DNA from: Hyphodiscus hymeniophilus
Lineage: Eukaryota; Ascomycota; Leotiomycetes; Helotiales; Hyphodiscaceae
Direction: 5' to 3'
Length of the DNA: 64,000 nt
Assembly: GCA_016508695.1 (NCBI GenBank)
Contig: VNKQ01000012.1
Location: 1-64,000, forward strand
Below, piece after piece: positions 1-9,955 of the stretch. Within the stretch, counting starts at the first letter, position 1; each line of letters begins with the position of its first letter. The position numbers and the translations under genes were made by a program. The notes under the pieces are model-generated. The model made no database searches. It was given only the letters and a program-made list of their open reading frames with translations, and was not told the DNA's origin.

Positions 1-32
1 CCCTAACCCTAACCCTAGCCTAACCCTAACCC
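1..32. repeat. Telomere repeat tract (CCCTAA)n
   Basis: About five CCCTAA units read inward from the first base, the C-rich strand of a TTAGGG telomere. One unit is imperfect (CCCTAGCCTAA near 13-23). The tract is only about 32 bp, far shorter than a living fungal telomere, so the assembly probably stops inside the array. This fixes the left edge as a true chromosome end. Confidence 0.95.
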
Positions 33-335
33 ATTTGACCTAAGGTAAGGCGTTTACTACTATTATAGCCAATTAGTATTAATATTACTTGGTAATACTA
101 TAGGAAATACTATTAGGGCTTAAGAAAGAATAAGGAAGGGAGTGTATTTTCTAAACCTAAGTCAAATGCCAGCTATAGATTCTTCACAAGCGGCAAGGCT
201 GAGATGGGCTGGGATGTGATGGGTACAAGCTTGGCTATACAAGTATTGGCTATATTAGAATAGAATTCCAGCTTAGCATTTCGACGAGGCAATAGGACTG
301 GTTTTGCAAAACACTGCGATTGAATTTCCTACCCT
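33..335. other. Subtelomeric non-coding stretch
   Basis: A 300-bp spacer between telomere and first gene. Positions about 55-125 are strongly AT-rich (ATTAGTATTAATATTAC-like), then composition returns to normal. I see no helicase or other classical subtelomeric repeat gene. Confidence 0.6.
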
Positions 336-1575
336 CTACGACCCATTTGTTTTCCTTTTCTTGTTAGCATGCTGCGGCTTGAATTCATTGGCATAGACTT
401 TGAAAAAGTCAACCAGTTCCTGTGGGTGCTGGCCAGTGATATCGTGGAAGGCGCAAGTGGATATGTAATTCGTCTTGCCCTCTTTGACCAGAGAATAATA
501 TTCGAGCAAGTATTGAAGCTCTGAAGCGTCGGACGCTGCCTGCGCATGCAAGACCCGCTTTGCCTCTGCCCTATATTGTCATTAGCACAGTAAGTACCAC
601 GACACAAGATGTTTATCGATGCTGCCATGACAAACATTAATGGCCTTCTAAAACAAACTTACTCAGAAATATCCTCGAACTGCATCTCTGTTCCTAAAGC
701 CTGTGTAGCTGCCTCGGCCAACTCCTCTCCTGCTGCCAACATAGGCCCTGCGCTTGTTAGCTGGATGCTGGACATGGAGATCAAGAACTCACCTGTCAAA
801 ACGATGAGTTGGCCACGGTGTTTGTCATCAAAGCCGTGCTTGCCTTTGCCCGAAAGGACATGTGCGGCGACAAGGGCGACGTCCTATCCCAGTAAGCTCT
901 CAGTGCTCCAAATAAAATCACCGAGTCGTATCCAACTTACTCCGAGAGCAATAGGGGCAAACTTGTGTTTTGGGCCAATAGGCAGTGGCAGACTTCCTTC
1001 CTGAGCTTGTACGCTGTAATTCAACAGGTTCTCTGCGTAAAATCCGGCTCTAATCGCGGTGATGTGTCAGTATAAATAAAATTGTGTCGGAGTAAACCCA
1101 CTCACCGAATGACAACTGGTGAAGTCCCAGTTGGGGTATTAGGATCACCCTTTGCCTCCATTACCAACTGCTCAATGTCGATGAATTCTCGGAGACGTGG
1201 TTGCTTCTTCGCATCGGCCATGTCTGCACCTGCAGAGCTAATGAGGCAGACGTTCGGAACTTCGGCTTTCTTGCCAGCAGTAACCAACTCAATTGTGATA
1301 TCGAACTTGTCCTTGTGTGAAGGTGGGATAACACATAACGTGTCGGCGCCAGACTCCTTCAGTGTCTTCACCATATCCTTCACCTTTCCAGGTTTGTGGG
1401 GGATGATGATTCCGCCCAACTTCTGGATCTCTTTGCACTTTGCTGAAGTCGGGTGAAGTGAGAGTCCGCAGACCGAATCAACCTTTGTAGAGAATTTGGG
1501 GTCGGTGAGGAACAACTCAGCAATGAGGAAACCGGTCTGCCCATCAACGGCTGAGATACAGATGTTTCGTGACAT
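336..1575 (-). CDS. NmrA-like NAD(P)-binding family protein
   Basis: Predicted Rossmann-fold protein of the NmrA-like/atypical SDR family, which includes nitrogen-regulation and redox-sensing proteins and NAD(P)H-dependent reductases. My model has five exons (1575-1106, 1049-941, 883-793, 747-663, 570-336) joined by consensus GT-AG introns and gives 329 residues in frame. The N-terminus starts with a beta strand and a glycine-rich turn (ISAVDGQTGFLIAEL). After a second strand comes VCLISSAGA, the usual NmrA strand-4 region, and then PLPIGPKHKFAPIALGDVA, the family's substrate-side loop. The C-terminal exon is helical, as in family members. The start ATG at 1575 is the first in frame. The gene ends only about 300 bp from the telomere and is transcribed towards it. 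The enzymatic substrate is unknown. Confidence 0.85.
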
Positions 1576-2744
1576 GGTTTGGTTTGGTCTTGGTTTGCAG
1601 GGTTCTGGTGTTGGTAGTAGTGAAGGTGAGGGAGGAAATTGGAGGTTCTGAGAGATCGTAGTGGCAGGAGTCTTGTTGTTCGAGGTGAGGCTGTCTTATG
1701 CTCGTGGAACGAGCGAAAGTAGGTCAAGATAATGACGTAGTGCGGCCTGACGAAAAGCAATAGGATTCTGCTGCTGTACAGTTACATCATCAGACTGTGC
1801 TCTTTCCCGCGCACGCTTTGACGTTAAGCATTTTTTAACAGCAAAAAGGAAATTGAATGCACGCCTGTCTCTAAATTGAAGGGCAGATTAAGGTATCTGG
1901 AAGAAGAAAGAATCATGAGCGTTTCCAAGAAGGCGGATTTTAGCGGCATTTAGCAAGCTTACTCAACCAAAGAGGGAACTGATTGTGCAGATCTGTATGT
2001 CAGGGCAATAATCTTTGGAACGCGGGGAAATGTACACTGGCCAATAATGCGTTACTCTCTTTCAGTTTGTGACTGCCCAAGGGGGATTAGGGTGGTTAAA
2101 GTAGACTAGTACTGGATCTAAGTCGGAGGCATCCCCGGGCTGCCAGAGAGTGGTCCAAGCTGGTTACTTAGTTTCGTTTCGGAGTAATGCTTGCTTCCAA
2201 GCCTTGTTCCCCGGCTTCGAAAGCAAGAATAGAAGCAGATCTAGATGATAATCACTTACCTACGTAAGAAGAGTCGACTGCAAGCACAGAGGTATATGTT
2301 ATCTTGTCTTCCTGGAGGGCATTACGACATTCGATTCTTCTATTGGAGAATTGTAATGACATCAATCACATAGACACTGCGTCGGACGTTGTCATCGCAG
2401 CCCCCTGTCTCTCGGCTTACCCCACATACCTTGTACCTCGCTAAACGCCGGAGGGTGAGCTCCACGCCAATAAGAAACGATGACACCACGCATCTGCCAT
2501 GTTAACAAAACAATGCTACGTCGGAGGGAGGTCCTTGCCAATGAGAAATGATGGATTTCAAAACCTCCAAGAGACCAGCAGGCCGGGACCTTAGACTTAG
2601 ATAGATGACGCAATTATGCATGATATCTTCCATGCACTGATTCTAATATGTAGAGCTCATTCAAATAAATAGAAGCCCCATCCTGCATCCTATCCTACCT
2701 TACTCGACGATCCTTCTTCTGTCTCCATCCTATACCTCTGCCTC
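1576..2744. other. Intergenic region, divergent promoters
   Basis: Lies between the divergently transcribed NmrA-like and hemerythrin genes, so it holds both promoters. I see no convincing coding exon. It contains a duplicated CCAAT-type motif, listed separately. Confidence 0.6.
2450..2552 (+). promoter_or_regulatory. Duplicated CCAAT-containing promoter motif
   Basis: CGGAGGG followed by GCCAATAAGAAACGATG near 2450-2482 recurs as CGGAGGG followed by GCCAATGAGAAATGATG near 2521-2552. The copies are direct and about 70 bp apart, some 200-290 bp upstream of the hemerythrin start. A CCAAT box bound by the fungal HAP complex is a reasonable guess but is inference. Confidence 0.4.
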
Positions 2745-3472
2745 ATGTCTTTTCTAGCCACCGCTGCCCGCCTCTCCAAACGCCCAGCAATCTGCATATC
2801 CCACGCGAACACGTCCTGTTTACGCGCCGCTGCTATGTCTACCATCTCAGCTGCGATCACGAAGGACCACCAAGAAATTAAGGAGTACGCCAACAACATC
2901 CGTCAGGCCACGGACGATGACTCGAAGACGCGTTGGCAGAACCAATTCACTTGGGAGCTGGCCCGCCACTCAATTGGTGAAGAACTAGTGGTTTATCCTG
3001 CCTTCGCAAAGTACCTTGGTGACAAAGGTCAGCAAATGGCTGACAAGGACCGCGCTGAACATCAATCGGTTTGTCTTAACCCCGTTCACAACGAAGTGAC
3101 ATTTAGGTCAGAAAATAACAGTCGTAGGTCAAAGAAGCTTTGAAAAAGTTCCAGAAACTCAAGCCAGCTAGCCCTGAGTTCCTACCGACCCTCGAAGCGC
3201 TTATGCAGGACCTCAATGCCCATATCGAGGAGGAGGAGAATGACGACCTTCCTGCATTCGAAAACGCATTACAGACCTCTGATAGCGAGTCATTGGCGAA
3301 ATCCTTTGGGCGCACAAAAGCCTTTGTTCCTAGCCGCAGCCACCCTAGTGCTCCGGACAAGCCACCATTCGAGACTGTCGTGGGCCTGCTGGCAGCCCCC
3401 ATTGATCACTTGGCAGATATGTTCAGAAAGTTCCCCGACAAGACAATTAGTCCTAATCCCAGCACCAAGTAG
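2745..3472 (+). CDS. Hemerythrin HHE cation-binding domain protein
   Basis: Four-helix-bundle protein predicted to bind a di-iron centre, with roles in oxygen or iron sensing or detoxification. Exons 2745-3068 and 3128-3472 are joined by one 59-nt intron and give 222 residues. The helices carry the expected ligands: a His in TKDHQEIKEY, HSIGEE in helix 2, a His in DRAEH, and the HIEEEE segment near residue 145. The first 30 residues are rich in Ala, Arg and Ser and lack acidic residues, which suggests mitochondrial targeting. An internal Met (MSTISAAI) just before the domain could give a cytosolic form. This domain organisation is common in Pezizomycotina. A specific physiological role cannot be assigned. 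Confidence 0.88.
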
Positions 3473-3996
3473 ACTCTTCGCTTGTAACTGGTGGAGCGGA
3501 AGATACAGGTTCTTCTGTGCTGTGTCTGGTACTGGTGTTTGTTGTAGCAGCTAGCTAGCGGAGAATAGATAATTGCACACTCATCATCCGAAGAAGCTCA
3601 AATTTCTTCCAATGTCGACTGATGGAGATGCTTCAGATCTGTGAACTGCCTCAAACGTGGATTCTGTCCCTCTTGCTGGGCGGCACGTTCTCCTTTGTTT
3701 CGTCGACGGAAGGAAAGGCCAATGGAAGGAAAGGTGTCTGAATCCATCTACTCACTTAGTTGGCTTTTACAAACTCTACACCGAAGATCCCCAGGACCCC
3801 AGACGTCTCCTCAATCCAAGAGATCTCTAGCTACATCGATTTGAAATCCGTGACCACGTCCTTGCGGTCTTTGGCTTTGCTTGTAGAACCCAAGCGCGAT
3901 AAACCTTCTAACATGCTCGTTACAACCATATATCTCGAAAACAATGATCTTGAATATCGTTCGAACGGCTAGATAGGTAGATTCAAAACGAAGGTA
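3473..3996. other. Intergenic region between convergent genes
   Basis: About 520 bp separating the 3' ends of the hemerythrin and decarboxylase genes. Short open frames exist, but none has recognisable domains or splice structure. It should hold both 3' UTRs. Confidence 0.5.
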
Positions 3997-5098
3997 TTAT
4001 ACAGCGGTTCCTAAACTCATCCCCACCTCAACATCCACCATAACGCGCTTCCGACTAACGCTCAAGAGATCCTCGTCAAACTTAATCCGACTTTTCTCAA
4101 ATGCGACAATAATACTCGACCCGCCGAATTGGAAAAGCCCAATTTCATCTCCCTTCTTAACCTCCGTGCCTACTTTACGCAGCGACTCATTTATCCTATT
4201 TACGCGTTAACAAAGAACTGTTCATAGTTTTTACATACTAGACGTACTCAACTGTACCTACGTCTGTTGCGCCAATAGCAACAAAGAGCACCATTCCAAA
4301 CTCCTTCGTCTCGATTCCAATGCAACACCGCGCATTCCGTGTCAATATATCCACATCACTACTAAGACACACAGGATCAACCTGGTAGTAATCGCCGCTT
4401 ATCTGCTTAAACCAGCTCACCTTGCCGGCGACAGGAGAGTGGTATCGATGATAATCCTGCGGACTTAACCGGAAACTCGCAACAGCACCATCGCTCCAGA
4501 CTCTCGCTCGCTCGGAATCTAGAATTAGGTTTTCGATAGTGAAGTGCTTACCCTTGATCCAGAGGGCATGCGCTTGTGACACCGATGGGTAAACTACAAT
4601 TCGGCAATCGGCTACTACGACTGCCTTAGTCGGATCACGTTCTGCATATATTGGGCGGCTTCCCGCGGCATGTTGTCGAACGAAGAAGTCTTCGAATGTG
4701 GCGTACTTGTCAAGCTCTGATGGGTGGAAGTCTTCCATATCAATGTGGTAGAAATCGACGAAGGACTTGATCTGATGTGAAGAGGCTTTGGAAGCCTCCT
4801 TTCGTCCTATGGAAGATATTAGCAGATGGCGGGAATGGCCTTGGGCGCCTCTGAGCTTACCCGCAACGATTGTCTTCTCGTGAATCCATAGGCGAAGAGC
4901 ATGCGTTTGATCTATCCATTGGGTGGCGGGGTTGAACAAAAGTAAAAGCTTTAGCTTCTTGTATAAGGGTTGCTGCTCGCGAGTATATTGACCGGTCTTT
5001 CGATCAAGCGTTTGCCAACCCACTTCTCTGTTTTGCACAAGCCTCACAAGAGCAAGAGCGTAATCGACCGCACGATGAATATACTGTAAAAATTGCAT
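3997..5098 (-). CDS. Phosphatidylserine decarboxylase family protein
   Basis: Pyruvoyl-dependent enzyme predicted to convert phosphatidylserine to phosphatidylethanolamine. The model has exons 5098-4861, 4806-4248 and 4195-3997, giving 331 residues. The first intron is 54 nt and stop-free, so it would be read through if unnoticed. The second uses a strong GTACGT donor. Family signatures are a conserved Asp in VVVADCRIVVYPS, the catalytic His in SPQDYHRYHSPVAGKV, and the GGSS self-cleavage motif in FQFGGSS near residue 290, where cleavage generates the pyruvoyl group. GGSS replaces the commoner LGST/GGST, but the Ser that becomes pyruvoyl is retained. The N-terminal 100 residues match the longer fungal subgroup rather than the compact bacterial enzyme. 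No C2 domain is visible, so this is not the PSD2 type. Confidence 0.87.
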
Positions 5099-5851
5099 TG
5101 CGCTATCCGCAAAGTGAAATGTCGAGATAAAGTAAAGTAAGGCGAGTTGTTAAGAGAGACTTGCTAGCTGACGCCCTTTAGGCGGTTTCTGTTGACGATT
5201 TTTATCTGTCCCTAGACGTCATGCCGACGTCAGAAAGTGAAATGACTAAGCGCAGTCGTGCATTGAAATGCCATGACGAGATTGCTCCGTGAAAGGAAAC
5301 TTCCGAAACTCTAATCTTAAATGGAAAGTGGATTAATCCGAGTAAGTCAGCTAACGCCGATAAGGGTTTTGATCAGCAATCCACACTGAAGTCCCCAAAC
5401 CTGCTACCACGTTAGAGCGTAGGCAATGGTAAACTCAATTGTGCGTATTCTACCAGCTGTTCAAGCGTTTTCAGTTCCTCGGTCTGCAAAAGATGCGGAA
5501 TAAACCCGCCGGCCAATGCCAAATCTCTTCTAAAATTAAGATTGCATGGCTTGTCATTCCATTTGCTAGCTATCTATCGTACGCGCTGTTTCCGACCCTC
5601 AATCTCCATTGCTTGATCTCGCAGGGTCTTATACTTCCCTACATCCTTAATTCATCTTAACTATGCAACCAATCTTCTCCTTTTGATCTGCATCTTCCTG
5701 CGATTTATTTGCCTCTCCGCGTCCAATAGCCTTATTTATAATCAGATTCTGAACCTCTGATCATTTCTCTCATCTCTTGAATTCCCGAATTCTATCAATG
5801 AACCGTTATTGGGTACTTTTGCAGTATAACAAAATCATCAATAAAGTTATA
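5099..5851. other. Intergenic region 5' of decarboxylase, 3' of methyltransferase
   Basis: About 750 bp. It contains the promoter of the decarboxylase gene and the 3' flank of the methyltransferase. A short frame near 5439-5660 has no support. No RNA gene was recognised. Confidence 0.5.
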
Positions 5852-7495
5852 TTATATAACGGGCTTTTGAGCCCACACTCGTCTCCTGCTAAGTGTCAGT
5901 CCTTGTCAGCGGTAATAGAAAGAACGAAAGAACTGACGTAAAATGGTAGCAATGATGGCTCGGCTGTGAGATCTCATTCCTGACTTTCGCAATATAGACC
6001 TGAACCTCCTCTGCAGTCCAAGGTGTAGGCGACCCATACTTGGTCAATAGCCACATCGCCCAGCCTTCCAAGCCCGTCTTCCAATGCTCCATATTTACCT
6101 TCCCTGCATCCTTGTATATCTTATGCCGGGGCCAAGATCCCAGAGGGCATTTATACAGCTTCTCTTGTACATTCACGAACCCAGCTTCCTCAATTGATGC
6201 CTTCATAGTAAGTTGCGTATCTAGCGGCCTTCCTGCGCGCTCTGCACAGGCGAGGAAGATCGGACCCCAGCCAGCGAGAATATTTTCAGGAGCCAAGGAG
6301 CCGTCATCTGACATAATGCGGACATCGAGCTCGACTTCTTCAATCCAGCCGCCAGGGGCAAGATTCCTATCATCCAAATGAGCTTGGTGCTATCTTGGAA
6401 GGATGGGGTATAGAAAGATGGGGAGGGCATATACTCATAGCATGTTCTATACACACCAGCTCGCTCTTCGGGTGTGAAGGCCCCGAGAAGGAGGCGCATG
6501 TGGATGAGATCAAATGTTTTGTGCCAGGTCCATTCCTGTGTGACATCGTCAATTTGAAAAACGCAATTAGGTGGAACCCATAGCGCCGGTGGTGGGAAAA
6601 GGTCCACGCCATATACGGTCGCTAGTCATTCGTTAGAGTTGGCTGACTGAAAAGAAAGAGATAGATCTTTGCCTGAAGAATATTTATCTGCAACTTCACT
6701 GTGCAGAGTTAGTGCGAGGCTAAGAGACAGAGTACCATTAACGTTACATGGCCCAAGTACCGTCACCTGCACCGATGTCAAGAATATTCTGTCCAGTAAT
6801 CAGCCCCCGAGTCATTGCTGAAGAGGATCGATCATACCTGGGGGCTATCACCAATTGGTGAATGGAAGAGCGGTTCCGGCATAATACTATCCAAGATGAA
6901 GTACAAGAGATGTCTGAGAAGTTTCAATATCAGTGCGGCGTTCATGGATCACATAACTTACCCCAGTTCAAATGTGTCAAACTGCTTTTCATCGGATGGG
7001 CCCCTACTATCCATCAACAATGATAGAAAGTGGCTCGTCAAGTTGTCCCACATACCAGTAATCGTGTTGTTTCGTCGATTGATATCTATGGGGTTAGCGG
7101 CGATCTCTGAGGCATGTTTGTAGTGGCAAACTAACTTTCTCCCGTTCTCAATATATCCTCTGCCTATTGCAGATGAAAGTGAGGTTGTATCACTATGAAA
7201 GTCAGATAGAAGAAGCAAGAACTCCTCTACTTCTGAACATACGATTGTGCATCATCCCCGAAAGCAGAATCTCCATCGAAGTCCTCATCCTATTGGGATC
7301 ATCAACATTTGACGAGATTCAACTGAATGTCGAAGCAGGTCGACTCACAACTACAATGTCCTGGGTTGCCGAGGCAGCAGTGGGTAGAGTGGTTGGATTA
7401 GTAGCAGATGCGACAGTTCCGGGAAGAGGAGGATGATCGCTAGAATTTTCATGGCCTGGAGTGGCACCAGTCAATGTTGGATTGGTGCCTGCCAT
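5852..7495 (-). CDS. LaeA-like SAM-dependent methyltransferase (11 exons)
   Basis: Class I methyltransferase of the large fungal family that includes LaeA. Many members are linked to secondary metabolism or development, but individual functions are mostly unknown. My model has eleven exons: 7495-7349, 7289-7243, 7192-7136, 7085-7056, 7003-6962, 6913-6838, 6788-6748, 6698-6673, 6621-6435, 6366-5938 and 5885-5852. The 1116 coding nt give 371 residues without a break. Family landmarks appear in order: an acidic linker, SDTTSLSSAI, ENGRKYQ, a DEKQFD helix, SAM motif I ILDIGAGDGTWAIEVA near residues 135-148, YGVDLFPP, VPPNC, the LAPGGWIEEVEL post-motif and a C-terminal RRVWAQKP. Intron 6622-6672 has a GC donor. 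Exons of 26 and 30 nt are unusually small. The frame stays open upstream to about 7837, but the family's usual N-terminus favours the ATG at 7495. Confidence 0.88.
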
Positions 7496-8218
7496 ATCTA
7501 GCGGATCAGTGTCGAGAGAAGTACCTTGTGAGGATACGGAGGATATAGAGATACCAAGGATATAATGTTCTGGTAGATTCACAGCTGGAGGAGGAGAAGG
7601 GGCGCTGTCCTTATCTAGCCCTGTCGTGTACGGCGAAGGATCTTCGTTTTTCGTAGGCGAGTCGTGCTCCGTGCAGTGCAATGCGCAAGAGTCTGCTCCG
7701 TCCTCCAATTGGTCAGTCCATGCGCCGGGGAGAGGCCAGGAGGGTTCCGCTGTTAGAGGAAGTACGAGGCCTCTTTTGCACGATCCTATTGGATCCGGGG
7801 GGCGGAGAGGCGTCGGGCTTCCACCGCCAAGAGCCACATGACACCGCCCTTTCGAGAGTTTTGGGCCTCGAACCTACCTGCCTTACTCGTACAAACCAAT
7901 CCACTCACTTTGCGAAGGAGCTGGGAAGGGCCGTCCCTCGTCGAGGCCTCATAGAGTGGGCTTTCAAGTTTCCAAGCCCGCCCACTCTTACTGGCTCGGA
8001 AGCATTATAGCATTATAAGAGGAAGATGAATCCTCATCGCCCTTCCCCTCCAACAAGTAACTCCCTCCCCTCCTGGAAACCCCAAAAGCAAACGTGGGTA
8101 GACGAGCTTTATATCCTTGTCCTAATCTGCCGACTCAGGTAGTATCTTCCACATCTCCATCCATCCATCCCATCCATCTAACGTTGATCCAGCTGTGTTG
8201 CTGCTTTATTCCGCAGAG
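7496..8218. other. Divergent promoter region (methyltransferase / HD protein)
   Basis: Lies between two divergent genes. Pyrimidine-rich tracts at 8040-8170 are typical of a fungal promoter or 5' UTR. The reverse strand stays open for about 110 codons beyond the methyltransferase ATG, without domain similarity. Confidence 0.5.
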
Positions 8219-9027
8219 ATGGCGCCACGTGTTTTTGCTGGTACCTCCATCCCAGATACCCCACTTATCACCAAAGCGCTCGAGTATACTCGTGCACACT
8301 CCACCGATTTTGCTTTTAATCATGTGCAGCGATCGATGGTCTTTGGCTTTATCATGGCATCTAAGATTCCAAGTCTTGCCGACCGGGACCTGGAAGTCCA
8401 CGCAATTGGCGCCTTGATGCATGATATTGGCTGGGATCCGACGGGAGAATTGGTTTCCAAAGACAAAAGGTTCGAGGTGGACGGTGCAGATGCAGCGCGT
8501 AATTTTCTGAGAAAGGAAGCCCCTGACTGGGACAAGCATCGATTGCAGTAAGAATATTTCAGCGCTTTTGTTTTTGCCATTCCTTCGTTTCCATCCCGGG
8601 GACGTATTTCTGCAATGTAAAAACTCAAGAGCATACGTTGATTGTTTACATTCGCAGACTTGTCTGGGATGCTATAGCGCTCCATACGACTGGTACGATT
8701 GTGTTCCACAAAGAGCCCGAGGTGCAAGCAGTCGCCTACGGAATCTGGGCCGATTTTCAAGGCCCCGACCGTATCGAAGGCAATCTGTTAACTTGGGACG
8801 AATATAATGCTGTAGTTGCCGAGCTGCCCCGCTTGAGCCTCATGAAGGGGGTGAAAGGAATGATGTGCTACTTCTGTGAGACGAAACCAGCCACCACAAT
8901 TGATAATACAGTAGGCGAGTGGGGTGACAAGTTTGTGAAAGGCTATGACCGTACGGGAAAGTTGACCTGCGATTTGCTACTTACGTGCGACTTAGACGGC
9001 AAAACTCTCTTAGAAGACCCGAATTAG
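8219..9027 (+). CDS. HD-domain metal-dependent hydrolase-like protein
   Basis: Member of the HD superfamily of metal-dependent hydrolases. It resembles the fungal group related to cyanamide-hydratase-type HD proteins, but the exact substrate is not known. Exons 8219-8547 and 8658-9027 give 232 residues. Visible metal-ligand motifs are a His in FNHVQRSMVFG near residue 42, the His-Asp pair in GALMHDIGW near residue 75, and IALHTTGT near residue 120, in the order expected for the fold. There is no signal peptide. The ATG at 8219 follows a pyrimidine-rich leader. It shares a promoter region with the LaeA-like methyltransferase, though nothing shows that the two act together. Confidence 0.82.
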
Positions 9028-9955
9028 TTCTGGACTGTATTAAGCATTATAATCATGCAAATCTTTTTGACTGCTCCTTCGCTGCCGAGAACATAAAGTC
9101 GACTGTGCCGAATTTGCTTTAGAGAACTGGGTAATAAGGATTCAGGAGAAAAACTATGAAAACAGTTCAAAGCCTAAACATTATTTATATGTTCTCCCTT
9201 GTGAAATTACCCACTACTATATCTATCTTTATTCTTACCAAACCGAAAGAATAATGAGGAAGATGATGATTAGGCTTATACCAATATATAAGTAGGCCCG
9301 GGACTAAGTAATAGCGTAATACTGATTATCTGGATTAATATGGAAGCTCATTGCTCGCGGGATAAATGGGCTCTCCCTTGATCTCTGTTTTGAAGGGGTT
9401 CTTTAGGTAGCATAGCTGATCCTCTGTCATTACGTCGTTGATTCACTCCTGGAGCCTGTTCATGACAAGTTTCTGGCAAGTTTCTGGCAAGTTCCTATAT
9501 ATCCCCGCAAGCGCCTTGCACCAAATGTCACATTCATCTTCTCCGCGCTGGAATTGACATCCATTTAGCCGGCCTATGTATTCCCCCATATTTCGAGTGT
9601 TAGTAAGCCCTAAACTATTGGATACCTACACCCCACAACCCCCACACTACAGTCCACATCCCATGCAGATCCCCGCACCCCGCAACTAGTCCGGCCCTCT
9701 CCGCATACGGAGTGTCTCTCCATCTTGGTTTTTGGCGTTCAGTTTGAGGAAGCAAGCTTCCAGTCAAACTAGAAAGGTACCTTCACTTTACCCGGTCTGC
9801 CGCTCTCTGTGAATCGTGATAATGCATTATATAGACTCGACAACTTCCTCATCGCGCAAGATATGAAGTTCGTCTTGCAATACTTTGAAATCAAACGAGG
9901 TCCTTGGAACACCATTTTTTGTTCTGTTATTGCGCGATATCTGATCTGATCCACG
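9028..9955. other. Intergenic region
   Basis: About 930 bp with no gene that I can support. A short tandem repeat (AAGTTTCTGGC twice, then a partial copy) lies at about 9463-9495. The last 200 bp are the promoter of the MFS gene. Confidence 0.5.

Noticed and set aside
4807..4860. In-frame insertion in the decarboxylase
   Set aside because: This 54-nt stretch is stop-free but has intron ends (GTAAGC...ATAG), and removing it joins conserved sequence, so I treat it as an intron.
7496..7837. N-terminal extension of the methyltransferase
   Set aside because: The frame is open, but it is Pro/Ser-rich, unlike relatives, and its start would lie deep in the divergent promoter. The ATG at 7495 fits the family.
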